From positions 124,001-188,000 of the forward strand of contig CAWDWG010000009.1 of the NCBI GenBank assembly GCA_963805985.1: a stretch of DNA of 64,000 nucleotides, read 5' to 3'. The position numbers were made by a program, and so were the translations under genes. Every line of letters begins with the position of its first letter. Position 1 is the first letter of the stretch. The DNA is from Bog-257 sp963805985. Lineage in GTDB: Bacteria; Acidobacteriota; Terriglobia; Terriglobales; Acidobacteriaceae. Below are positions 24,583-33,237 of the stretch, piece by piece. The notes under the pieces were generated by a model, which had not been told where the DNA came from, searched no databases, and was given only the letters and a program-made list of their open reading frames with translations.

Positions 24583-26246
24583 TGCGCGGATTTTCCCGGT
24601 GACGCTTCGGGTTTCTTCTGCAGGAGCGTCACGTCCTGCTTCTTGGTCGTCGGCAGGACGGTGTACTTCGGATCGTCGTAGGTCCCCTCAATCTTCAAAC
24701 TCACAATCGAACCCTGCTGCTTGTTTTGGGCTGTCACGGGCTTGATCACTTTCAGCAAAAACGATTTCACGCCTGTAGTTGCCTTCGATAGCTCAGTATC
24801 CAGGTGCATGTCGCCCTTGAAGTCGATCTGATCGGTTTTGAGCCTATACGTTCCGCTTAAGCGAGCGGATGCCCCCGGCACGTCGAACGAGACGTTGCTG
24901 AGGTGAGCAACGGCATTCCGCAGCACGACGTGCCCTTTCACGTTGGAAACCACGCGTCCCGGATCGTAGCTGTCGTTGCCGCGTTTGTCGTCTGCATCCT
25001 GCACCTGATCCGCTTTGCCCTGCGCCCGCGCGCTCAGCACATCGATATCCTTTTGAGTCTCAGGATGCGGATACGTAGCGCCACTGATTCCAAAATCACC
25101 CTGCAACTGGATCTTGTCGATGAACGGCCGATTCTCAGGCGGCAGCGTAGCTTTGGCGCGAAACAGAATCGCTCCCGTCATCGGCGGCGTGTTGTCTTTG
25201 ACGAACAGCCGCAGCAGGTCCTCGATGCGCGCGTTGTCGGATGACAGCTCTAGCGAGGCGGTCTTGCCCTTGGTATTGTCTTGCCCTGCTACTCCTCCTG
25301 ACACATTGACTGCCGTGTGCCCAAACTGCGCCGTCACCGACTTGAGCGCCACGTCTCCATTCATGCCATTCACCAGCGCCTGATAATGGGTGACCAGATG
25401 AACCTTGTGGCCGCTCTCGGTTACCTCAAAGTCCGGCGCATCGGTCGCACCTTGCACCGTGATGTGCTGCAGCTCGCCGTCGAAGCTGCCTTTCGAAGCT
25501 AGTGTGCCGGCAATTCCTCCAAAGGCGTCGAGCTTCATCTGCTCCACATCAAAGGTCCCGGACATGACGGTCGTTCCCACCTGACCATGCCGCACCGGCG
25601 TCAATTTTCCCTGGACATACACGTCTGCCGGAGGCAACGGCAGCTGAATGCTCGCGTGATAGAGCAGCGGCTGGCCCTGGGCAAGATCGTGCAGCGCCAG
25701 CTTCGAGATGTGGAATACCAGCGGCTGCTTGCCCGGTTGATCGGAAAGGAATTCGACTTCCGCGCCGTCGGCAAAAATCTTGCCGATGCTGATCCCCGCT
25801 TGCAGCACACCGAGCTCGATGGGCGTCACTTCCGGTCCAACCCCTTGTCCACCCGGTGGAATGCGGACATGGGTTTGTTCGGCGCGGATCATGGTGATGT
25901 GGTGCAGCAGCAGCGTGTGATAGCTGCCCATGATGGTCAGCTTGCGGATGGTGATCAGCGGCGTGGAATTGCCGCTGCGACGGAAGATTACGTTCTCGGC
26001 GACACAGCCGGGATGCGGAAAGTAGATGTGCTGGAAGTTCCCGATCTCGACTGAGCTGCCCGATTGTTCTCTCAGCGCCTGCTCGACCGCGGCGCGGGTA
26101 AACGGCCAGTCTTTCACTCCCAGCGCGACCATCACCACCAGAGCCACGATGACCATCGCCACGATGATCGGAATCCGGCCCCGACGGCGACGCACAGCTG
26201 GCTCCGCACGGCTGACGGACTGGCGATCCTCCAGTTGCAATGGCAT
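24579..26246 (-). CDS. AsmA-family protein
   Basis: 555 residues: one N-terminal membrane helix (IPIIVAMVIVALVVMVALGV), then a long beta-rich periplasmic region. The N-terminal SGSSVEIGNFQHIYFPHPGCVAENVIFRR and the C-terminal RLSGTYRLKTDQIDFKGDMHLD-LSKATTGVKSFLLKVI are AsmA-like. The family is linked to phospholipid transport and outer-membrane assembly. Shorter than classical AsmA/TamB. No operon partner. The C-terminal tail (TTKKQDVTLLQKKPEAS) is basic. Confidence 0.75.
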   Translation of the reverse strand: MPLQLEDRQSVSRAEPAVRRRRGRIPIIVAMVIVALVVMVALGVKDWPFTRAAVEQALREQSGSSVEIGNFQHIYFPHPGCVAENVIFRRSGNSTPLITIRKLTIMGSYHTLLLHHITMIRAEQTHVRIPPGGQGVGPEVTPIELGVLQAGISIGKIFADGAEVEFLSDQPGKQPLVFHISKLALHDLAQGQPLLYHASIQLPLPPADVYVQGKLTPVRHGQVGTTVMSGTFDVEQMKLDAFGGIAGTLASKGSFDGELQHITVQGATDAPDFEVTESGHKVHLVTHYQALVNGMNGDVALKSVTAQFGHTAVNVSGGVAGQDNTKGKTASLELSSDNARIEDLLRLFVKDNTPPMTGAILFRAKATLPPENRPFIDKIQLQGDFGISGATYPHPETQKDIDVLSARAQGKADQVQDADDKRGNDSYDPGRVVSNVKGHVVLRNAVAHLSNVSFDVPGASARLSGTYRLKTDQIDFKGDMHLDTELSKATTGVKSFLLKVIKPVTAQNKQQGSIVSLKIEGTYDDPKYTVLPTTKKQDVTLLQKKPEASPGKSAH

Positions 26247-26569
26247 CTGTTGATTGCTCCGGCGCTGAAGTGCGCCTAACCAAGTATTCTGGGTACGATG
26301 GCGCTAGTAGCGCACTGGTTTGCCATCTAGGTGCATTTGTCCCGCTGCAAGATTCGTTCCCGCAAAGCCGCGCCCGATGTGTCACCTTAGAACGCAAGTC
26401 ACCTGTCTCACGCCACTCTAGGTAGAAAATTCCGCGGCACATCAGGCATAGACGGGGTTACGGACCAGCCTTAGTCCTCATACACTCACTTTGTTTCCAC
26501 CCAAAGTTCTGTGCAGGGCCCATTTCACGCGAAGCGATGCAAGGCACCGCGCGCTCCGGAGTGCTCTGA
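26247..26569. other. divergent intergenic region, no gene seen
   Basis: Separates the AsmA-like gene (minus) from the glycosidase gene (plus). No repeat family member, RNA gene or clear promoter was recognised. A GGAGTGCTCTGA stretch directly precedes the glycosidase ATG and may serve as the ribosome site. Confidence 0.5.
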
Positions 26570-28171
26570 ATGTACAAATTTGCCGCCACTTCCTGCCTGG
26601 CCCTAGCGCTAGGTCTGTCGATCCCTGTGTATGCCACCAATTACCAGCAGATCGTTCCCAACACTACACTTAACGCTCAGACCTCGAACAACACTTCCGC
26701 CGCAAATTCCTTTCCCGGATGCGAGATCACGACCGTCACCAACGGCAAGTGCGTTAATAACGGGGATATGGCCGCCAGCAACGTCAGCAAAGTCGACGTG
26801 CACACGTTGCTATCGGAGTCGCAGCAGGGTGCGAAGGTCTACACCACCTACATCCCATACTGGGTGCATGGCAGTCATCCCAACATCGGCTACAGTTCGA
26901 AGGATCCGAATCAGGTAACGCGCGAGGTCGCCGACCTCACCAGCCGCGGCTTTGACGGCGTGCTGGTGGATTGGTACGGGCCGGGAAGCTACGAAGAGAG
27001 CGCGACCGAAGTCCTTAAATCTCAGCTGGAGCAGCAGAATAACCTCAAGTTTTCCTTGATGATCGATCAGGGTTCGATCGAGTGGTTCTCCTGCTACCCG
27101 AGCTGTTCCGCCACGCAGGCGCTGCTCAACATCATTTCTTACGCGCGCAAGGAGGGTTACTTCAGCTCGCCGGCGGCGATCAAGAACAGCGATGGCAAAG
27201 TCATCGTCCTGCAGTTCGGCATGGAAGCCTACGACATCAACTGGGCGACGATCGAGAAGGACAACACCGACCTGGAGTGGATCTTCGAGAACGCCGGCGG
27301 CTTCACCAATCAGTACACCATCGGTGCTTACGGCTGGGCGTCGCCCAAGGACCCACAGCAAGATGGTTATGAAGGCCTCGACTACACGCAGTACTTTCTA
27401 AAGATCGCCGGTGAGAATCAGAAGAAGAAGAACTGGGCCTCCACCTGGAAGGGCTTCGACGACGTGGTGGCCAACTGGGCGCCGCCCGGAGGCCGCCACA
27501 TCCAGCAGCTGTGCGGCAAGACCTGGATGGATTCCTGGGGCGCGGTGCGCGCTTATACCGACCGCCTCGACGCCGTGCAGGTTGTCACCTGGCATGATTA
27601 CGAAGAAGGCACCGAGATCCAGAGCGGTATCGACAACTGTCTCGGCGTCTCCGCCAGCCTCAGCGGAAACACGCTGATGTGGAGCGTGCCCAGCGAATCG
27701 ACCCTCGATCACTACACGGTTTATATCTCGTCCGACGGCATGAACCTGATGTCGCTGGGCGATTTCTATCTCGGCACCCACATGCTCGATCTCTCGCAGT
27801 ACAACTTCGCCCCCGGTACGTATCAGGTCTTCGTGCAGGCGATCGGCGCGCCGAGCGTCAAGAATCAGATGTCGCCGGCTGCGGTGTACACGGTTCAAGG
27901 CCAGGTGGTGACCGTAAGTATCACTACTCCGTACAACGGTCAGGACGCCGGCCCCGCGACCAACCTGCAGGCGCAGGCGTCGAGCCCCAACGGCAAGATC
28001 ACCCAGTACCAGATTTACCGCGACGGAACACTGGTGCAGACGCTGAAGGGCGCGTCGTCGTTCCAGGCATGGGTCTCGACCTCGATGGGAGTTCATCACT
28101 TCCAGGTCAAGGCCGAGGATGTCAAGAATCAGTGGGGCAGCGCCGAGGTGTGGGACGATCGCACCTACTGA
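26570..28171 (+). CDS. secreted GH71/99-like glycoside hydrolase with Ig-like C-terminus
   Basis: 533 residues with a signal peptide (FAATSCLALALGLSIPVYA). Residues about 90-370 form a TIM-barrel-like domain of the GH71/GH99 type: YTTYIPYWVHGSHPNIGYSS, VADLTSRGFDGVLVDWYGPG, FSLMIDQGSIEWF and VQVVTWHDYEEGTEIQ. This suggests endo-acting hydrolysis of an alpha-mannan or alpha-glucan. Two small beta domains follow (about 375-450 fibronectin-like, about 455-533 Ig-like). The substrate cannot be fixed. Monocistronic. Confidence 0.75.
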   Translation: MYKFAATSCLALALGLSIPVYATNYQQIVPNTTLNAQTSNNTSAANSFPGCEITTVTNGKCVNNGDMAASNVSKVDVHTLLSESQQGAKVYTTYIPYWVHGSHPNIGYSSKDPNQVTREVADLTSRGFDGVLVDWYGPGSYEESATEVLKSQLEQQNNLKFSLMIDQGSIEWFSCYPSCSATQALLNIISYARKEGYFSSPAAIKNSDGKVIVLQFGMEAYDINWATIEKDNTDLEWIFENAGGFTNQYTIGAYGWASPKDPQQDGYEGLDYTQYFLKIAGENQKKKNWASTWKGFDDVVANWAPPGGRHIQQLCGKTWMDSWGAVRAYTDRLDAVQVVTWHDYEEGTEIQSGIDNCLGVSASLSGNTLMWSVPSESTLDHYTVYISSDGMNLMSLGDFYLGTHMLDLSQYNFAPGTYQVFVQAIGAPSVKNQMSPAAVYTVQGQVVTVSITTPYNGQDAGPATNLQAQASSPNGKITQYQIYRDGTLVQTLKGASSFQAWVSTSMGVHHFQVKAEDVKNQWGSAEVWDDRTY

Positions 28172-28345
28172 TCGGATGGAAATGATTTTGGGAGTGCTGA
28201 GGCGGGGTTAACGCAGCGCTCACTTGCAGGGTTTCAGTCGCGGCCATCAACCAATGACTTTCAGGGACTGAAACCCTTCCGGTTTAGTCGCAAGGTAAAG
28301 TCGGCCGCGGCGGAAATGTTGTTGGTAGTTTTTCGGTTTGTGTCA

Positions 28346-28539
28346 GGGCACGACTTCAGTGCCGCGTGAGAACTGGGTTTGCAAAATCGCAGTGGAACAT
28401 CGCGATGATGAGTAGCCAACAAACCCGCGCCTCGGGCGCAAAATAGGGAAGCCCAGCGCTTCAGCGCTGGGTAAGTGGTAAAAGGAGTTCGAGTCCCCCG
28501 GGGACGACAGGGTTCTCACGCAGACATTTCAGTCGTGCC
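28346..28539. repeat. MITE-like element, copy 1
   Basis: About 194 bp. Left end GGCACGACTTCAGTGCCGCG, right end CTCACGCAGACATTTCAGTC then GTGCC. The centre holds AGCCCAGCGCTTCAGCGCTGGG and a GAGTTCGAGTCCCCCGGGGA stretch. Same design as copies at 51660-51852 and 63071-63266. The remaining gap (28172-28714) has no gene; it also carries GCCGGCTTCAGCCGGC near 28568 and another CACGACTGAAGGTCGTGCC near 28623. Confidence 0.8.
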
Positions 28540-28714
28540 GATAAGCGTCCTATTTTTTCTTCCGGAGCCGGCTTCAGCCGGCGTCAGGGGCTGAAGTCCG
28601 ATTCTCTATGCGGCTTTTGCGGCACGACTGAAGGTCGTGCCCTGACACGAAACGGCCAAGACGACCGATGCCGTCATTCACCGACAATCCGCCCCGCTTA
28701 CCGCTGCCATCTGT

Positions 28715-29415
28715 TCATATCTGATAATCGATCTCGATGATCTCTTGCAGCTTGGCGTCGCCCTCGGTGGGAATGAACTGCCGTCCCTGCAGTTCGTGAA
28801 CTTCTTCCTTCAGCTTCTTGACTTCATTGGCGACCGCAGCCAACGCCTCGGACAGCGGATCGTTGATCTGCTTGGGATCGGTGATGACAACACGCTTGCC
28901 GTGCCGCAGAACAATATGGCCCGGCACGCCGACGACCGTCGAATTGTCCGGCACATCGCGCAAGACCACCGATCCGGCGCCGATGCGCGAATTTTCTCCG
29001 ATGACAATGTTGCCGAGTACGCGTGCGCCTGCGCCCACCACCACGCCGTTGCGCAGCGTGGGATGCCGCTTGCCGGTTTCCTTGCCCGTACCGCCCAGCG
29101 TCACGCCCTGGAAGAGCGTGACATCGTCGCCGATGATCGTGGTCTCGCCGACGACGACTCCCATGCCATGGTCAATAAAAAATCGCCGCCCGATTTCCGC
29201 GCCCGGATGAATTTCGATTCCCGTGATCAGCCGCCCCCACTGCGACATCATCCTCGCCAGGAATCGCCAGTTGTGTACCCACAGCCAGTGATTAAAGCGA
29301 TAGCTCCATAGCGCGTGCAGCCCGGAATAGAGCAGCACAACTTCCAGACCAGACTTGGCAGCGGGATCGCGTTCGAGCACCGCGGCCACGTCTTCGCGCA
29401 TGGAGGAGATAAAGC

Positions 29416-29419
<4 letters not shown>
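28715..29419 (-). CDS. cysE: serine O-acetyltransferase
   Basis: 234 residues. Makes O-acetylserine from serine and acetyl-CoA, the substrate of CysK encoded just upstream. The left-handed beta-helix hexapeptide repeats start at GIEIHPGAEIGRRFFIDHGMGVVVGETTIIGDDV, with the acetyl-CoA loop GVTLGGTGKETGKRHPTL. The C-terminus ends in Ile (EIDYQI), as expected for the tail that docks in the CysK active site. It overlaps cysK by four bases (ATGA). The tail after the beta-helix is longer than in E. coli. Confidence 0.95.
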
Positions 29420-30387
<968 letters not shown>

Positions 30388-30459
30388 GGTCTTTCTCCAA
30401 AGGATATTGGCACGTTGGCCGGAAAAGATTCTTGATTTGTCGGGGAAGCGAGGGTACGG

Positions 30460-30528
30460 CTAGCGACAACAACAGCAGCGACAACACTGCCGGAACCGGC
30501 ACGCGCGTGCAGATGTGAGGACATTCAT
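30460..30528 (-). CDS. polycysteine leader peptide upstream of cysK
   Basis: A 22-codon frame on the cysK strand, ending 72 bases before the cysK ATG. It begins MNVLTSARACRF and ends RQCCRCCCCR-stop: seven cysteines in 22 residues, six of them in the last eight codons. An in-frame ATG at 30546 gives a 28-residue version. Cys is the end product of the downstream operon, the hallmark of leader-peptide attenuation; mycobacterial polycysteine upstream ORFs are a known parallel. No strong ribosome site is seen. Identification as a functional leader is inference. Confidence 0.7.
   Translation of the reverse strand: MNVLTSARACRFRQCCRCCCCR
30488..30510 (-). promoter_or_regulatory. two overlapping, mutually exclusive palindromes inside the leader
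   Basis: TGCCGGAACCGGCA (30488-30501) and GCACGCGCGTGC (30499-30510) are each perfect palindromes and share the bases GCA. Only one could be folded at a time in the transcript, and ribosome occupancy of the leader would decide which. No U-tract terminator was recognised between the leader and cysK. Confidence 0.5.
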
Positions 30529-30608
30529 AGTATCGATGCGCGTCATAGGTCGTCCGATTCCGCGGATGTGATCAGCTTAGCACGGTTAGAGTCCACGAGC
30601 AGTTATAT

Positions 30609-30747
30609 GGGTGGAGCACGCCTTCAGGCGTGCAGAAGCGCACTCCAAACACGATGCGCTCTAGCGCCTGAGGTGATGCTTTATCTCAGCGGCTAAAGCC
30701 TGCTACTTTCTATATCCGAACTGCACCGCTAAAGCGGTGCTCCACCC
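30609..30747. repeat. composite inverted-repeat element (GTGGAGCACGCC family)
   Basis: About 139 bp: left end GGGTGGAGCACGCCTTCAGG, right end CACCGCTAAAGCGGTGCTCC then ACCC. Inside are GCTCTAGCGCCTGAGGTGA and CTCAGCGGCTAAAGCC. Same layout as 19078-19224; individual units recur at 39.8 kb. Confidence 0.7.
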
Positions 30748-30761
30748 GAGAGGATAACGTC

Positions 30762-31952
30762 TTACCGTTCCACCGCCAGCGCCACCGCATTTCCTCCGCC
30801 GAGACACAGCGCTGCGATTCCCTTGTGTACGTCGCGGCGAATCATCTCGTAGATCAGCGTCGTCAAAACGCGCGCGCCGCTGGCGCCGATGGGATGTCCG
30901 AGCGCAACTGCACCGCCATTCACGTTCACCTTGCTCAAGTCGAGACCAAGCTCGCGCGACACCCCCAGCGCCTGCACCGAGAACGCCTCGTTCAGCTCAT
31001 ACAGATCGACGTCCTCATTCTTCCATCCCGTCTTCTGCCATAGCTTCTGAACCGCTTCGACCGGCGCCATCATCACCCACGCCGGATCGATGCCGCTGGT
31101 CGACTGCGCCACGATGCGCACCATCGGTTTCAGTCCCAACTCCTTCGCCTTGGCCGCCGACATCACCACCAGCGCCGACGCACCGTCATTCACGCCGGGC
31201 GCGTTGCCGGCTGTCACCGTGCCATCCTTCTTGAAGGCCGGCTTCAGACTGCGCAACACGTCTAGGGTCGTGTCCTCGCGCGGCGACTCGTCCTTGCTGA
31301 ACAAGATCGGCGGCGCACCCTTCTTCTTTGCAGGCAATTCAATCGGAATGATCTGGTCTTTGAAACGGCATTCGTTCATCGCGCTCACCGCCTTGCGATG
31401 CGAATTCAAGGCGTACTCGTCCTGCGCTTCACGCGTGATCTTGTATTTGTCGGCCACGATCTCGCCGGTGGTGCCCATGTGATAGTCGTTGTAGGCGTCC
31501 CACAGGCCGTCGTGCACCATCGCGTCGACCACCTTCTGATCGCCCAGACGAAATCCCTTGCGCGCGTTCTGCAGAAGATAGGGCGCGTTGGTCATGCTCT
31601 CCATGCCGCCGGCGACCACGATGTTCGAGTTGCCGGTCTGGATCGCCTGCTGCGCCAGCGCAACCGCCTTCAATCCTGAGCCGCAAACTTTGTTGATAGT
31701 CATCGCAGCGACGCTGAAAGAAAGTCCGCCGCCCAACGCCGCCTGTCGCGCCGGATTTTGACCTAGGCCCGCCGAGACGACGTTGCCCATGATGCACTCG
31801 TCGACCAAGTTGGGATCGATGCCCGCGCGCTTGACCGCTTCGCGCACGACGATAGCGCCCAGTTGAGGTGCGGTGAAATCCGACAGCGAGCCCTGAAACT
31901 TCCCGATGGGTGTACGAACTGCCGAGACGATGACGACATCTTCCAGTGCCAT
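30762..31952 (-). CDS. acetyl-CoA C-acetyltransferase (thiolase)
   Basis: 396-residue thiolase interconverting two acetyl-CoA and acetoacetyl-CoA, or acting in beta-oxidation. Nucleophilic Cys in TINKVCGSGLKAV, GMESMTNAPYLL, catalytic His in NVNGGAVALGHPIGASGAR, and second Cys in ALCLGGGNAVAL. The start MALEDVVIVSAVRTPIGKF is canonical. Monocistronic; paired heptamer arrays lie directly upstream. Whether it is biosynthetic (AtoB/PhbA) or degradative cannot be decided here. Confidence 0.93.
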   Translation of the reverse strand: MALEDVVIVSAVRTPIGKFQGSLSDFTAPQLGAIVVREAVKRAGIDPNLVDECIMGNVVSAGLGQNPARQAALGGGLSFSVAAMTINKVCGSGLKAVALAQQAIQTGNSNIVVAGGMESMTNAPYLLQNARKGFRLGDQKVVDAMVHDGLWDAYNDYHMGTTGEIVADKYKITREAQDEYALNSHRKAVSAMNECRFKDQIIPIELPAKKKGAPPILFSKDESPREDTTLDVLRSLKPAFKKDGTVTAGNAPGVNDGASALVVMSAAKAKELGLKPMVRIVAQSTSGIDPAWVMMAPVEAVQKLWQKTGWKNEDVDLYELNEAFSVQALGVSRELGLDLSKVNVNGGAVALGHPIGASGARVLTTLIYEMIRRDVHKGIAALCLGGGNAVALAVER

Positions 31953-31977
31953 GTATAACTCCTGCGATGAATCGGTT

Positions 31978-32122
31978 GTTAGCCGTGAGCTTTGAGCTGT
32001 GAGCTATGAGCCCGGAATTACTTTGTCGCGAACAGGTTCCTGTTCCTCAACAACCTCGCACACCAAGTCGCCCGGAGACGTACTGCTCACGGCTCATGGC
32101 CCATAGCTCAAAGCTCGCAGTT
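31978..32122. repeat. inverted heptamer arrays between thiolase and CPBP protease
   Basis: The left array (31978-32012) reads GCCGTGA GCTTTGA GCTGTGA GCTATGA GCCC. The right array (about 32085-32122) reads CTCACGG CTCATGG CCCATAG CTCAAAG CTCGCAG, the inverted form. They are separated by about 75 bases without a gene and can form a long imperfect hairpin. Confidence 0.75.
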
Positions 32123-32149
32123 CTTACCTCATTATAAGATGGAGCTACG

Positions 32150-32881
32150 TTGGCCGCGGACGCACAAATCCCATCGCAGAACTCTCAAGCATCGCGCAGC
32201 CGCCTGCTGGCGCCGTGGTGGCACACCGCCATCCTCATCGCGATGCTGCTGATCGTCTCGCTGAACGGGACGCGCGGCCAGCACGCCTTGTCTGGCGGCC
32301 ACAAGCTGCCGCTGTATTTCTTGACCATGGCGTGGGAGTGGATTCTGACCGGCGTGGTATGGCTCGGGATTCGCAAACGCATGCGCCTGCGCGATCTGAT
32401 CGGCGGGCGCTGGGCGACGATGGAAGATTTTTTCCTCGATGTCGTCTTTGCCGGCGCATTCTGGGGCTGCGCGATGTTTGTGCTGGGGATCGGCGCCAAG
32501 CTGATGCACCTCGATCATCCCGGCAAGTTTGAAAGCCTGCGCCGGCAGATCGGATTTCTGAGTCCGACGACCAACCTCGAGCTCGGCGTGTGGTTCTGCG
32601 TGAGCGCGACCGCCGGCTTCTGCGAGGAGATCATCTTCCGCGGATATCTGCAGCGGCAGTTCGCCGCAATGACCAACTCGATGCTCAGTGGAGTGCTGCT
32701 CTCGGCGATCGTGTTTGGAGCGTCGCACGGCTACGAAGGCGTGGCGCGGATGATTTTAATCGCAATTTTCGGATTAATGTTTGGGTTACTCGCGTGGTGG
32801 CGAAAAAGCCTTCGCGCCGGAATGATGGCGCACGCGTGGCACGACGCGCTGAGTGGCGCACTTTTGCGAGCATTGAAATAG
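32150..32881 (+). CDS. CPBP-family intramembrane glutamic endopeptidase-like protein
   Basis: 243 residues, about six membrane helices. The three ABI/CPBP motifs are present: EEIIFRGYLQR, FGASHGYEG and the C-terminal HAWHDALSG. Family members include Rce1-type proteases and bacteriocin self-immunity proteins; substrate unknown. TTG 32150 is taken as start because GGAG lies five bases upstream and no ATG precedes the first helix. Confidence 0.82.
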   Translation: MAADAQIPSQNSQASRSRLLAPWWHTAILIAMLLIVSLNGTRGQHALSGGHKLPLYFLTMAWEWILTGVVWLGIRKRMRLRDLIGGRWATMEDFFLDVVFAGAFWGCAMFVLGIGAKLMHLDHPGKFESLRRQIGFLSPTTNLELGVWFCVSATAGFCEEIIFRGYLQRQFAAMTNSMLSGVLLSAIVFGASHGYEGVARMILIAIFGLMFGLLAWWRKSLRAGMMAHAWHDALSGALLRALK

Positions 32882-33022
32882 CCTGTGTTTATGCGGCTCC
32901 CACGCATGTGTGAGTTCGGCGATGAGAGCGCAGTGCGAGTGCGATCAGAAAATTGCGATGATGACGACACCATCCGCTCGCTGCACGCATCGTCGCGGAG
33001 AGATTTCGCGTGCGTTTTTTGC

Positions 33023-33051
33023 TTGACTATTCTTTTCAATGACTCTATACA
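33023..33051 (+). promoter_or_regulatory. sigma-70 promoter of the Lys/Ala peptide gene
   Basis: TTGACT (33023-33028), 17-bp spacer, TATACA (33046-33051): close to the housekeeping consensus with optimal spacing, in locally AT-rich DNA. Transcription would start near 33058, giving a leader of about 60 nt. Confidence 0.75.
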
Positions 33052-33117
33052 ACTAACAAAATGCGATGAAAGTTATCGCAAACCTCCACGACAAGTGGAA
33101 AAGGGAGAATAGAAAAC

Positions 33118-33177
33118 ATGGCAACTAAAAAGGCTGCAAAGAAGGCTAAGAAAGCTGCGAAGAAGAAGAAGCACTAA
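33118..33177 (+). CDS. 19-residue Lys/Ala-rich histone-tail-like peptide
   Basis: The complete product is MATKKAAKKAKKAAKKKKH, 12 of 19 residues basic, resembling histone H1-like tails (KKAAKK repeats). It has a GGGAG ribosome site, a near-consensus promoter upstream and an intrinsic terminator 26 bases downstream, so a transcript of about 170 nt is predicted. A nucleic-acid-binding peptide is the simplest guess; no family is assigned. It could alternatively be the coding part of a dual-function small RNA. Confidence 0.65.
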   Translation: MATKKAAKKAKKAAKKKKH

Positions 33178-33202
33178 GCTTAGTCTTCAGACCGAACGAA
33201 CC

Positions 33203-33235
33203 GGGGGACGCGCAAGCGTTCCCCTTCGCTTTTGT
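33203..33235 (+). terminator. intrinsic terminator after the Lys/Ala peptide gene
   Basis: Stem GGGGGACGC / GCGTTCCCC (nine pairs, one G-U) with a GCAA tetraloop, followed by TTCGCTTTT. It also lies just beyond the 3' end of the convergent helicase gene. Confidence 0.8.
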
Positions 33236-33237
33236 GC

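Noticed and set aside
28490..28510. GAGTTCGAGTCCCCC in the MITE-like elements considered as part of a tRNA gene
   Set aside because: T-arm-like sequence only; no acceptor stem, D-arm or anticodon arm can be built around it at any of the copies.
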